In this document: positions 20,444 through 30,518 of the stretch, in pieces
Numbering within the stretch: position 1 is the first letter of the stretch
Layout: every line of letters begins with the position of its first letter
NCBI GenBank assembly: GCA_003427395.1
Contig: BFEA01000073.1
Location: 1,175,993-1,209,797, forward strand
Direction of reading: 5' to 3'
DNA length: 33,805 bases
Origin: Chara braunii
Taxonomy: Eukaryota; Streptophyta; Charophyceae; Charales; Characeae
Position numbers and translations under genes: made by a program
Notes under the pieces: model-generated
The model's database searches: none
Told to the model about the DNA's origin: nothing
The model's input: the letters and a program-made list of their open reading frames with translations, nothing else

Positions 20444-20490
<47 letters not shown>
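20398..20490. repeat. (GATA)n and (GA)n microsatellite
   Basis: GATA units pass into a GA run followed by A-rich sequence. No gene. Confidence 0.93.
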
Positions 20491-20492
<2 letters not shown>

Positions 20493-20688
20493 CAACAAAA
20501 AAAAAAGAACAAAAAAAGTCGAACACGCATATAAAAAAAAAAAAAGTTTCATATGAATATTTTTCGTTTCATTAAAGTAAGCAAGTGGCCGCAGTATGAT
20601 CAAGGCACAATTGTTGCGTAGTGGAATCAATATGGACTTAAAAAAGCGGAATAATATTACGTCAAAATTATTCAAGTCGTCTGTCTGT

Positions 20689-20693
<5 letters not shown>

Positions 20694-20741
<48 letters not shown>

Positions 20742-20751
20742 CCCCCCCCCC
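20694..20751. repeat. (CT)n and C-run microsatellite
   Basis: A pure CT run followed by about 12 C. No gene. Confidence 0.93.
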
Positions 20752-20909
20752 CATTTATTTGTTTTTCTTTTTCCATATCTCTTATAGGGGCAATTGGCAA
20801 TGCGTAACTAAAACTGTGGGCGACCATCTAAAAAATTGTCATTAAGGGCAAGGCCTGAACAATCACCCAATAAACATTTCTCTCTTCCTATATCTCTTAT
20901 AAGATCAAT

Positions 20910-22586
20910 CAACGTCCTTCGCTTGAAAGATACTCTTGCAACACCTCACGAACAGAAACTCGTTGCAACACTTTGCGACGATACTCCTCGAAAGTTCTGA
21001 ATCGACGCTATTTTTGCCAATTGTAATCGAGATGAATTACAGCATCTGCACATCTTCAAGTGTTCATGCTAGTATTCAATTCCTTTGCTGCTTGCAGAAT
21101 ATCTTGAATTATGTGACAACTGTCAAGATGGGACAAGTGTGCAAGTGTCTTTTTGAGACCAATAGATTCAAAAGAGATATATGATAACATTAAAATTAGA
21201 AGAAGTTGGTTGACTCAAAGGTCTTGTATGAACATGCACATGGTCTCTTGATTGTGTGATAGCGGGCACAACACAACTCACAAGAGACGGAGTAGCCGTA
21301 GCGGCCGGCAAAATAGAAACAACAATAGAGGCAGTGACAATCGGGGTTGACATATTGGATAGAGGAGAAAAATTCGCAAGATTTTGAAAATTTGGAGGAG
21401 ATGCTGCTTGAAGGGGGAGTCTACAGACCGGAGTTGAATGAGGAGCAGAAAAAGTAACCATAGGAGGAATCCTTTTGAGAAGGTTTTGTATCCGTGCATA
21501 TCTGTGAAAGGGCTGAAGAATTGTCCCTTCGGTCGGACAATGTGCAAATGAATTGTCATTCTAGTAATCTCTTTATTAGAAAGAGCAACGAACTCATCGT
21601 TCAAAAGCGATTGAAACATGGAAGAAGCCTTCAAATCCGAAACATTCAACGGATCTGAAGAAAGAGGGGATTATTGTTCCAACCACATATTAGTGAGTTT
21701 GTTTCTTTTCCACTCGAGGCAGTTTTCTCATATTTGTCCATTTTTTACAACTGTAACACTTTTGACAAACATTTCAAGAAACACCTCAGTCAAGACATTT
21801 TGCATGTCAACCTTTTTCGCATCATCAAACCATTCAGTAAGGTAAGCCCGCGGATTCAGAGTGTGGATTGTGCGTGCATCGTTATCATTGTGCACCACAA
21901 TAACCTCCGAAGGATTTTGTGGTTCCGATATGGCGCAAACATTTCTTTCGTGCCTATTGCATTGAGATTGCGAACACGAAGCATGAACACGTGCACGTCT
22001 AGCGACCCGTGCACAAAACGGAAGAGATGCAAGTGCATCGTTAGGGAGTGTATTTAGTGTTCTCATCAATAACAGGTTGTCGTCTCACTCGATTATCAGC
22101 CAAGGTCGGCTCCAACACTTCAAGGAAGCCCAAAAGATTAGTTTTCGCACCACGGCTCTTTTTTGTCTTAAATGTCGATTCAACAAAGTCTTTATTCGAA
22201 TCGCCCGTAACATTATCACCCTCGGCATCGAGAAATGTAAGGTTAATAAGCTTACCCGACAGACCTCTACACGAACCATCCCCACCAGCCCGACAATCAT
22301 CACGACCCCATTCCACAACCATGTTCTCTGCATCAACAAGGATATTGCCTTGCGAATATTCACGATCAACTTCACAAAAAACATCATGATCGCCTCGAGC
22401 ATGTTCACTTCCAAAATTTATCGATCTCTGCTCATTTCCACTTTTATTCGACTTCTCTGAATGTTCGTCTCCCACTTTTGACGTAACATTCGGATCATAT
22501 TGAGTGGTATTGCTGGTTCCAATTGCTTTCCTCTTAGCACGAGTGTCATAGTTATGGCGCATTCGGGAGTCGTCTGCGAAGAAAGA
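20910..22586 (-). pseudogene. Helitron-linked accessory coding region, function unknown
   Basis: Downstream of the helicase, coding-like - strand sequence continues for about 1.6 kb. An intact 173-residue frame (22562-22041) starts MRHNYDTRAKRK and is acidic and glycine/asparagine-rich. After one frameshift near 22055 a second frame (22069 to about 21460, stops near 21730 and 21660) includes LNPRAYLTEWFDDAKK and ITRMTIHLHIVRPKG. A third (21461-21168) is Pro/Ser/Thr-rich. A fourth piece (about 21180-20910) contains helical sequence with RRKVLQRVSVREVLQEYL and a few stops. Strong acceptor-like TTCTTTCTTCGCAG and CCCTCTTTCTTCAG precede coding at 22586 and about 21652, so some stops may lie in introns. 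No domain is recognised. Confidence 0.5.
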
Positions 22587-22644
22587 ATAAGACGAGATTA
22601 ATCAAAATGCCAAGGATCGATTAAAAAAAAAAACAAAAAAAAAC

Positions 22645-23210
22645 TTATCCCAAAACTTCATGATACACAATGTTCTTCGTCAAAAAATTCTTATCAGGGA
22701 ACATAACACGGATGTTGTTGAAATGGCCAACACACGACAAAGCAACGTACAGTTGGTCATGAGCAAAAACCAGCTTGCGTAGCCAAACCCCCACACGCGA
22801 CATGGTTTGTCCTTGTGACTTGTTAATCCTTACAGCAAAAGCAAGACGGACTGAAAATTGCCTCTTAAACCATTTGAATCTGGTGGTCTCACCATCGCTT
22901 GTCATATCCATCTTAGTGATTAGTGTTGTCTTACCCGTGCACATTGTTGTCACTTGCAACAAATCATCATTAACGATCTTCTTCAGAAGCAACTTTATAC
23001 AGTTGCAAAGTTTTTGCTTCGGGAACAAATTTCGTAAAAAACATCACGGACGCACCAATTTTCAAGCGCAGCTTCTGAAGAGAAAGACCTGATTCATTGC
23101 GAGAGTTTAAAAACTCCCTCTCAATACCGAGTACGATATCATCCGAATGAGGATAAGCAACGCAGAAAAACTCACGCACCTCCCTAGGGAAATCGTAAAA
23201 AACACGGTTG
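22645..23210 (-). pseudogene. PIF1-like helicase, C-terminal motifs
   Basis: Two frames, switching near 23030, give a block starting REFFCVAYPHSDDIVLGIE, then LRLKIGASVMFF, and finally QFSVRLAFAVRINKSQGQT and QLYVALSCVGHFNNIRVM. These are PIF1/RecD-type motifs V and VI; SQGQT and the YVALSR-like helix are hallmarks (here Cys replaces the Arg in YVALSR). The end reads LTKNIVYHEVL before a TGA-free stop at 22645, similar to the usual C-terminus of Helitron helicases. It is the best-preserved part of this gene. Confidence 0.87.
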
Positions 23211-23479
23211 TTAACAGAACCCGCATCGTCATCAGTGGGGCATAAAATTAATCAAGGCGATAAATACTCGACTTCTCCCACGTGCTTAAACACATCCTCA
23301 AATGTCAATGAAATCAACTCCTCAATCGGTTTGTCCGTACAAATCTCACGTAGCAATCAGACTGCTGCAGGTTCATCAGGGACAACAGGAGGATGATCAC
23401 CATTCCCAACACACATAAAAAAGTGGGCATATATTTGTGTCATTTCATCGTTGCCTAAGCTTAAGATTCGCATATTTTC

Positions 23480-24064
23480 GGTCAGTTGATAAACCTTAAA
23501 ATTTTTTCACAAAGGAGATATTTTCATCGACTCATCCATTTGTTGTGCTGGCGATCCATGTTTCACAACGGGCAAAACCTGTCAAAAATCCCCAGCAAGA
23601 AGTAAAATTTTCCCATCAAACGGCTCGTCATTGTTACAGAGGTCTCGAAGCGTAATGTCAAGAGCTTCCAAGTGGAACTTGTTACTCATCGGAACCTCGT
23701 CCCAGACAATCAAGTCTGCACGGCGAATAAATCTCACAATATCACTTTGTTTCGAAATTAAGAAGGCGCATGTTATCAGGTTTCATAGGTTCGCGAAATC
23801 ATGAGTGAAATGTTCGCCCTCCTGTCAAAAGAGTCGTCGTGATGCCACTGAACACCACAACTAGTCTAATGGCGGAACGAGACTTAATGCCCGCCAAAAT
23901 CGTTTTAATGCAAAAAGTTTTTTCCTGTTCTGGACGATGCATCGATAAAAGCATGCAACGATTTTTTCTCTTCAATAACCCGAACAACTCTTTCCACCAA
24001 CATTTATTGGTGTGGTCGAAGACGTCGAAAATTAGAGTCATATCTGCGTTGCATCTGAATCAGA
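23480..24064 (-). pseudogene. PIF1-like helicase, N-terminal motifs
   Basis: Walker A reads FIDASSRTGKNFL (23911-23945), where GGTGKT is expected: Gly-Lys is kept but the preceding Gly-Gly and following Thr are changed. A frameshift leads to SGITTTLLTGGRTFHS (motif Ia), then ADLIVWDEVPMSNKFHLE (Walker B, about 23697-23711) and LLLAGDF followed by a stop in place of the usual Arg, then QVLPVV. The remaining sequence to 23480 continues as expected but with stops. ATP hydrolysis is unlikely from this copy. Confidence 0.83.
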
Positions 24065-24730
24065 TTATATGGCAACTCCTCGTTTAGGATCGATCGACGA
24101 TATCGTTCTGTTATCGTAATGTCTAGTTATATTCTCAACAATTGTTTCCTCATCGGGTGTTGAATAATAAATGCAGAATTGACGAATGTTTTTTCCAGAC
24201 TCTTGCAAGATACGGTCCAGATGAAATAAGACTAACGATTGTAAAATGTTCGGCAGAACAATTTCATTGTCTGCACGATACTGAAAATCGTCACACATCT
24301 TATCCCAATGTCGTTTAAAGAAACGGACCGGATTGTTTACTTGACCAAAGGTGAGAACCTTAACAAATAACTTACGAACTTCTTCATGAATACAATGCGC
24401 TTCGACTGTGTGACTGTGTCTATGCATCGATCGTATGCATCGTCAGTTTGCAAAAAACTCAATCGAAGACACACAGAGCATTAAGAATCATATTCGATTC
24501 CGTCCACCGTATGAATTTCAGCAAAAGGACTCACTCCACGAGAATGTTCATGGTTTAGCTACACGCGCAGATATAATCATTCGCCTTCCGTGATCGTCAC
24601 GTGATGCAATCGAGATTTTGAAGGGACCACCGTGAAAATCCCGCTTTCTTTCATTTCACTTGTTGTGTTTGTTATTCTACACATGAGTATTAATGATCTC
24701 TTCTTACAAAGGAAAGTTCTCTCTAGGAAC
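24065..24730 (-). pseudogene. Spacer between Rep and helicase
   Basis: Fragments in several frames match the usual Helitron linker: ERKR...ISIASRDD, VDGIEYDS, IHEEVRKLFVKVLTFGQV and SILNEELPYNLIQ leading into the helicase. The main open piece is 24427-24065. Stops and shifts occur every 20 to 60 codons. I assign it by its position and order and by similarity in pattern to Helitron proteins. Confidence 0.65.
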
Positions 24731-24874
24731 ATGTTCATTCAAAGAGTTGTGTTTCATTCATGTTGTCTGTTTCGTTTTCGGGCGCCAATGCGAAACAACG
24801 TCATGCTCAGTGTCAGGTTCGAATCGCACTTTTTACATGTTTTCAATATTCACGGACAATCTTTCGACCGCGGG

Positions 24875-25265
24875 TCATTTTTCCGCAAGGTCGAACTCAA
24901 ATACACGTCTGCATGCCTCACATGCATCTACAATACGCATATCTAGATACGATTTGACTTCATTGATAGGCGCATTACCATCTTGCTCACAAACCATAGC
25001 ACGATCAGACTCTTTATACACGTACTTATACATGTACTTGCACGCCTTGATGTTCACACAATATTCAACATTCATGTGACAATTAAACCTCATTACCAAG
25101 TACGGTTTGTATAGGACCACACGACGATTATCGTAAACGACACCATTTTGAACAATCGTAAAATCACTGTCACTTGGTTTCCTTCTCCTGTACAAAAGGT
25201 AAGTTTATTCGTTTGTGAATGTTGTTGTCGAAATGAAGTCTTTTGGGAACCCGTCTGTGCATTCT
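24875..25265 (-). pseudogene. Rep C-terminal part with paired tyrosines
   Basis: A frame with one TAA near 25206 reads TDGFPKDFISTTTFTNE, then YRRRKPSD, FNCHMNVEYC and IKACKYMYKYVYK. The Helitron Rep active site has two Tyr three residues apart; Y-M-Y-K-Y and adjacent Tyr keep this spacing near 25040-25020. NEVKSYLDMRIVDACEAC follows as in Helitron Reps. The nicking tyrosines survive though the metal-binding histidines upstream do not. Confidence 0.85.
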
Positions 25266-25800
25266 TCGTCCTCCGTACGTGTTTCTCCGCACCACAAATC
25301 CTATGCAACATGAACTTTGAAAACGCTTCTCTCAATTCTCTTTCCGGAGGAATCTCGGCACACACCACATTGTCAACAGCATCCGCATCCCGAAGTTTAT
25401 CATCCGGATGCAAGATAACAAATATCTATGCATATGGTAGACCCCTTTTTTAAAACTCTACCACATAAAGCATTTCACTCACTCTACCAAAGATTCGTTT
25501 GTTCTGTATCTCATCGATGAGTTATGCAAGATAACCTTTGAACGCTCTCGTGAGAAGATCCGGACTGTCGTTAGGACATTGACGTGGCAACATGACTTGT
25601 TTGATCTCCGGTCATTTAGTGTTGCACATCATAGTGATGAAAAGATCTGGTTTTCCAAATCGCCTCACGATTGTCATGTTGTCGTGCTATCTTTCACTCA
25701 TATATCGGGTGCCCCCAGTGAACGTTGACGGTAAAACCACTTTTATCCCAACACCGTCACTACAGTGATTTTGTTCTACAACATCTCGTAAATCCTGATA
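25266..25800 (-). pseudogene. Rep HUH endonuclease core, metal site lost
   Basis: Recognisable blocks are STFTGGTRYMSER, IVRRFGKPDLFITMMCN, LLTRAFKGYLA and RIFGRVSEMLYVVEF followed by KRGLPYA. The HxH metal site, normally in PHAH after KRGL, reads Tyr, Ala, stop (25426-25434), so both His codons are mutated. Further stops replace a conserved Trp after MCNTK and the Gln before KRGL. The losses fit C-to-T type changes on the coding strand at several sites, as expected from methylated cytosine decay. Confidence 0.85.
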
Positions 25801-25823
25801 ATACTCCGACAACAATTATTTTT

Positions 25824-25977
25824 GGTGAAACCTCACCCATTTCAAGCGGAGGGATTCAACTTTAGCGTATGCCATGCAACAAAACTCGTGGAAGAGACGT
25901 GCAACATAAAGGAGACAAAGTCTTTCAACATCACGTTCGTGAAGGTGATATGCATAGTACTCCTTGACACTAAGTCC
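25824..25977 (-). pseudogene. Helitron-like N-terminal domain
   Basis: Frame reads VKEYYAYHLHERDVERLC, then ARLFHEFCCMAYAKVESLR and WVRFHQ. This matches the strongly conserved Helitron segment (S-x-R-E-Y-Y ... RLFQ-x-Y-x-V-D-x-Y-A-K-x-E-x-x-R-L). No stop occurs in this 50-residue block. Confidence 0.82.
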
Positions 25978-26076
25978 TGGCGGTCATCCAACTTCCGAGG
26001 CACGTCGAACAACCCAACTATAAATTTTCTCCGGTAAAAGTAAAACAAACCTTAAGCAGTCGTGCGCTCGAGAACA

Positions 26077-26550
26077 TTATGGAACCACAACCATTTGCTG
26101 CTCACTTGGAAGAGGAGCACACAAACGAATTTCGAGCTCACGAGGAAGAAGTTCATCGGCCATCAGAATGCACACCTCGTGAAGACCCACAGGACGATTA
26201 TAACGCCTTGCATGTTCCTTCTCGGGCATGACATCTAGATTTATGACCAACTTCCTTTCGTCCAACACTTTCGGCGGAAGGTTAGCAATCGTCATAAAGT
26301 CCTTCACATAATTGTTACATTGTTGTAGCAATTCGTGAAACCTTTTTAATATGCGTTTCGTTCGATCGAGTTCAGCATCGGATGTACGTGCAGGTAAGTT
26401 AAGGAAATTCACACATCGTCCGAACGTTAAGGATCGTACGTGTAAAATTACATAAATTGAGTATGTTCCCCTTTCCCAGAGCCAATGCACCGACACGATG
26501 AAAGATTGGACGTTGAACGAGAAGTTGACCGTGAAATCCATGAACACCAT
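26077..26550 (-). pseudogene. Helitron-like N region upstream of the Rep core
   Basis: A 157-codon frame. The second half, from about residue 60, includes DRTKRILKRFHELLQQCNN, then a block ending RRYNRPVGLHEVCILMADE and charged sequence, in the order found in Helitron proteins (leucine-rich helix, then Arg-x-Tyr-Asn-x-Pro and a block before the DR/YY segment). The first 40 residues may be intron or mis-framed, because the conserved match starts later. Confidence 0.7.
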
Positions 26551-26663
26551 TGCTCGATTGTTTCAACCACGAGGATGCGAGAGATAAACTATTATTAATT
26601 ATCCTCGCATTGTTTCGAAGGAATCTACCGTCGGAAGTTTGAGACGTCCAAAGGTAAAGAATC

Positions 26664-26846
26664 TCATGCTTCGGGGAGCCTTCGCAAGGTCATTCCCACA
26701 GAGGGCAACGTTTTGCATATTTTTTGCAGCACATCTTCGTCCATTTTTTTTTCATGATACCACAATTTAGCACCACAATGCTTACACAGTTCTCCAACGC
26801 CGATGTCGAATGCTTCAACAGTGTTAGCATTCCCAAGAACCGCCAC
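26664..26846 (-). pseudogene. Zinc-finger-like piece of the Helitron protein
   Basis: A 60-codon frame with VGELCKHCGAKLWYHEKKM. The Gly-x-Leu-CX2CxAxxWxxE pattern is typical of the first conserved block of Helitron replicase/helicase proteins. Both flanks are broken by stops. Confidence 0.7.
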
Positions 26847-27045
26847 GATGTTTTCAACTGCCTCATACGTTGTTGAGGGAGTGCATTAAGATTAAGAGTC
26901 GAAACATCATGCGATCTTCCCCGCTACTGTCTGACCGACTATCTTCGAGATTGTTCATTGAATTTTGATTTCTCACAAATAGATTCTGCAATTGCCTCGT
27001 TGACGATTATAAGTTTCTCGATTGCCTTCCCCGAGAAGAATGACT

Positions 27046-27405
27046 TCACGATTGTCTCGCAGGAGAAGATGTACTCCTCGATTCTGCAGAGCTGCTCTCT
27101 CGAATCTCTCGAAGGATATTCATAGCGAATAAACTTGGCCTCAATCCCCGAACAAAATATTTATGCACACGCACATCTTCTTTCCTCCTATGATTCTTAA
27201 GCGCAACTCTCAATGCACACACATGTTTAACATGAAAGTTTGTTTGTCTTCCTTGCCTTTTCCTTCGTTTTGATATTATGCGTGACGTTGAACACGGTTC
27301 ATTCAGATTCATTGTATCGACATGTTCCGTTCCTCCACCAACTTTTACAAGACTTTCAACAATTATCGCATTCTCATCATAGCTTGATGATTCACGAGGA
27401 AACAT
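27046..27405 (-). pseudogene. Basic segment upstream of the Helitron zinc finger
   Basis: A 119-codon frame with SKRRKRQGR and later basic sequence. It has no recognised domain. Codon flow and position suggest it is part of the Rep-helicase N-terminus or an adjacent exon; the sequence on either side is frameshifted. Confidence 0.35.
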
Positions 27406-27789
27406 CTACGACAACGATCCAAGTTTCAAACGACGCACGACTTTATTGGCATGGAGTCGTCGAATCAACAACATACGGTACCGTCTGTTGCGCCTTGCAT
27501 GAATTGATTTCTATAATAATTTTCTCCGTCGATTATGAAATCCAACAAACTTTTTAATCAATGTGTTCAGCTAATTCGGTTTGGTTGTGGCAGCAGAAGA
27601 TGGATTTGCCTAAACATCAGTCAAGGGAGGACAAAGTTTACTCTCCACACATTTTTGTCAGACATCGACAGTCAATGTCGACGATGAAAAATTCTGCACA
27701 TGTGTCGAGTGTGAGGAAAAATTATCGAGTAAAACGGATCTTTCGACCATCGAAACGGCATCCACATTTATTGCAACATCCACACGAAT

Positions 27790-28230
27790 TCAAAGCGGAC
27801 GTTCACTTTGCAATGTGAAAGAGAGATTTTCATGACAACTAATGCGATCCATCCGAACATTAATATTTCCTTGACTCGTTCTTTTAAAAAACACAGGGCT
27901 TATGAAATCATTCATCAATGGAATCAGTTGTCGAAACGATAAAGACTTATCACTAAATTGTTCTTCTGTAGAATAATCAGGACCATCGTCTTGTGTTACC
28001 ATCAATTGTTTATCACTCATGAGAGCAATCGCCTCACCTGCAACATCTACCGCTTGTTGTAAAGACATCCGGGTTTGACGACTTTGAGAAGGTGGTGGTC
28101 CGCGTTTGTGGTGTTCGAATTGTGATGACATCGGTGTCTCACTCGTAGAACAATAGGGAGCAACATCCGAACCTATATGCAATCCCAATCCATGGTTGAA
28201 TGAGGAAGAAGGGTGGCCTAACGAAGACAA
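27790..28230 (-). pseudogene. Probable N-terminal piece of the Helitron protein
   Basis: A 146-codon frame from Met 28230. It is Ser/His/Gln-rich at the N-terminus and then contains RQTRMSLQQAVDVAGEAIA and later SFRQLIPLMNDFISPVFFK, both coding-like. There is no known domain. It may be the first exon of the Rep gene or a separate small gene, being about 400 bases upstream of the next piece. Confidence 0.38.
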
Positions 28231-28569
28231 ATCGACTTGACGTGAAACAACGGAAAGATACCCAATACACTCTGATACTATCGGCGAAGACAGCGAAGGA
28301 TCCTTAACAGCCCCTTTACAATGCTGAAGTTGTTTGCGACGCTTCTATGAACATGCAAGGACCTATATGCAGATGAAGAGAAGGTTGGAACGGTGGATAA
28401 CTTATTGTTGGTCGAACCGTCATGTGGACCTCGGTCCTCTGCCATATTTCTAGGCACGTACGTACGCATTCGTACATGGGCACGTCGCGGTGGATAGGGG
28501 GAATAAGATGCATATAGCAAACTGGAACAAAAAAACTACACCTCAAAACATTCATATACATTTGTAATT

Positions 28570-29014
28570 ATATAAAAAACTTAAAAAAAAAGTAATATAG
28601 TGTCAGGTAGAAAAGAATAAAAAAAGAAAAAACAAAGATAATGTAGTGCAACACAAAGAAAACACAAAAAATCAAAGAAAATAAGGGGTCAATTCGAGGT
28701 TAATCAACGTTAATTGAGATCGAAATTTATTTGTTTGTGCAAATATAAAAGTATCGGGTCATGTTACTGTTTGCGGAAACGTTTGACTAAGATTGAAACT
28801 TCTTTGAGCTCCTATTGAGGTTAATTAAGCTACCTCCTACTTTGTTGATATGCCTCATTCGGTTCTCATGTTCGATTTGTTATCTTATACGCCCCTTAAT
28901 CTTTTCAAGGCCCCATTTGTCCACGTTTGCCCTTTGTCATTCTCTGACCGAGCTCACTTTCCTGTTGGGATAAATTTATCACTGGATTGTAATTTTTTTT
29001 GGCTCCAATCCACC
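28570..29014. other. A/T-rich intergenic stretch
   Basis: A-rich sequence at 28570-28700, then ordinary sequence without a credible frame. Confidence 0.5.
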
Positions 29015-29532
29015 TTAATCAAGACTACTCCTACATGTGGTCAGCCTTAGGTATCCTAAGTCAGTCATCAACCTGCAAAAGATTTGAAGAAAGTAAAATA
29101 TTTTCCCCGACCTTTTTGAACCCTGATCGCTAGGAAGAAGTTCATAGTACCCATTCTCCTCGCTAGAGCACGATGCCCGGATCTCATGAATAGGCGTTGG
29201 CTCCGTCACAACAACATTGTACCACCCCCATAAATGAGTCTATGGGGTGTGTCGCAACCTCTCCCCAACTAGCCTCAAACGTCGAGGTTCCAAAAAGAGT
29301 CATTTCTAGCGATTGAGGTCGGGCAAACCATTGATGGCCTCACCTTTTTTCTCCTCTTTTGCTTGGGCGACTTAGATAACATAGGAGCAAAGGAGGTACA
29401 AAACAAGACTTTTTGGAACGTGGCTAGGTGGGAGGAGGTCATTTGGGATAGCACGGGTGCCTTGGGAAAAATTCTACGTTTATTGTCAGCTCTATTCCTT
29501 CTTATCGCATTGGTCCTTTCTTCAATATTCAT
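29015..29532 (-). pseudogene. Decayed coding fragment of unknown function
   Basis: Starting at Met 29532, a basic frame contains NIEERTNAIRRNRADNKRR and KSPKQKRRKKVRPS. One shift near 29293 moves to a frame with EPRRLRLVGERLRHTP, a stop, then LWGWYNVVVTEPTPIHEIRA and ENGYYELLPSDQGSKR. It ends at about 29100, where TTACTTTCTTCAAATCTTTTGCAG looks like intron sequence ending at a 3' acceptor. I do not recognise the protein. It lies on the same strand as the Helitron. Confidence 0.4.
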
Positions 29533-29544
29533 TCGAAATACATA

Positions 29545-30518
29545 GTGTGACCCAACCCTCCCAACAATACTTAATATTTTTAATTTGCTTCACAAAAGCG
29601 TCTTAGTATTTTCAGCGCCCCATGTAAAATAATCATACGTACCTTGTTTATTCTCGAACATCCTTTGTTTCCTTCAGTACCATTTACTGGGAGACGACCT
29701 AAATTTATTGTTATCTTTTTATTTACTATCGAGACTCTTCCTTTCTAATTATTCATAAAATTTTCATTATTATATCATACAACCTTTATACCTACATTTT
29801 TTTTTCCTCAAACTTTTTCCTCATCTTAATCGCTTTTGAATATTATCTCATGTCAATATTTTTAAGGATACTCACGTGGTTATTTTCAAGAATAAGTAGA
29901 ACAATATAAGAATGAAGTCTAATTAACACAGAAAACCATACAATATTGAAAAATAAAATTTTACAAATGTTAGCAACTCGTGATTAAAATCATCTTCACA
30001 ACCATCAACGCATACCTACAAATGACTAAGGCAACCTTTATTTGTATACAATAACAATATTTTCTTTCTATTCCAAGAACAGTTGTCAAAAANANAANNA
30101 NAAAAAAAAAAAAAAAAAAAAAAAAAAAAANGTGATTTAAATAAGAGAGTGAAAAAAANAAAATTCGAGCATCTTATCATAAAACGTTTGCAAGTGTCGT
30201 CATCATTAATGAAATAAAAACAATGTGAAACCATGCGTTCCTCCAGCCATCTCATTCCATCTCCTCATTTTCTCTCTCACATTATGTACTCTCACACCTC
30301 CATCATCCTGTCAACGAAGCTGCATTCATCTACCTACGTAACAATACATCAGACCATGCGCGTACAGTGAGAACAACAAACAACAATTTTCTTCCTCCTA
30401 TTTATATCTCCCTTCTCCCTTTGCAACTATCGTTATCCTTGCACCCTACATCCTCCGCCTCCTTCCCCTCCTCCGTCCTCTTTCACTCTTGTTACTTTTG
30501 TTCCTCTCAGTGGTGAAT
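29545..30518. other. Intergenic sequence with ambiguous poly-A tract
   Basis: A/T-rich, no supported gene. A poly-A run at about 30090-30131 contains single N calls (30093, 30095, 30098, 30099, 30101, 30131, 30159), so its length is uncertain in the assembly. Confidence 0.6.

Larger units (their letters stand above)
22645..28230 (-). pseudogene. Helitron Rep-helicase gene, heavily decayed
   Basis: Reading from 28230 downward: a Ser/Gln-rich N-terminal piece, a CX2C zinc-finger-like piece, the Helitron-like N domain, the HUH endonuclease (Rep), a spacer and a SF1B PIF1-type helicase. In an intact element Rep nicks and joins DNA and the helicase unwinds it during rolling-circle transposition. 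At least a dozen stops and several frameshifts break it, and the HUH histidines are lost. Some interruptions could be introns, but stops in conserved motifs cannot. Domain pieces are listed separately. The start is uncertain; Met 28230 opens the first long coding-like frame. Confidence 0.8.
20900..28560 (-). mobile_element. Decayed Helitron, ends not fixed
   Basis: Rep and PIF1-like helicase pieces occur in the correct order on the - strand, followed by extra coding-like sequence. This combination is specific to Helitrons, eukaryotic rolling-circle transposons. Neither a clear 5' TC terminus nor a certain 3' CTRR end with its hairpin was found; one weak 3' candidate lies at 20227-20265. The bounds given are those of coding-like sequence only. 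If the coding relics at 29015-31912 belong to it, the element would be about 12 kb. Confidence 0.75.

Noticed and set aside
19309-20675. Long Ser/Leu-rich open frames across (CT)n, (GA)n and the N gap
   Set aside because: They are translations of microsatellites or of N and have no real protein content.
27240-27818. Two + strand frames with moderate length opposite the Helitron N-terminal region
   Set aside because: No domain, low support, and the - strand has more coherent Helitron-type sequence around them, although the exact frame here remains unclear.
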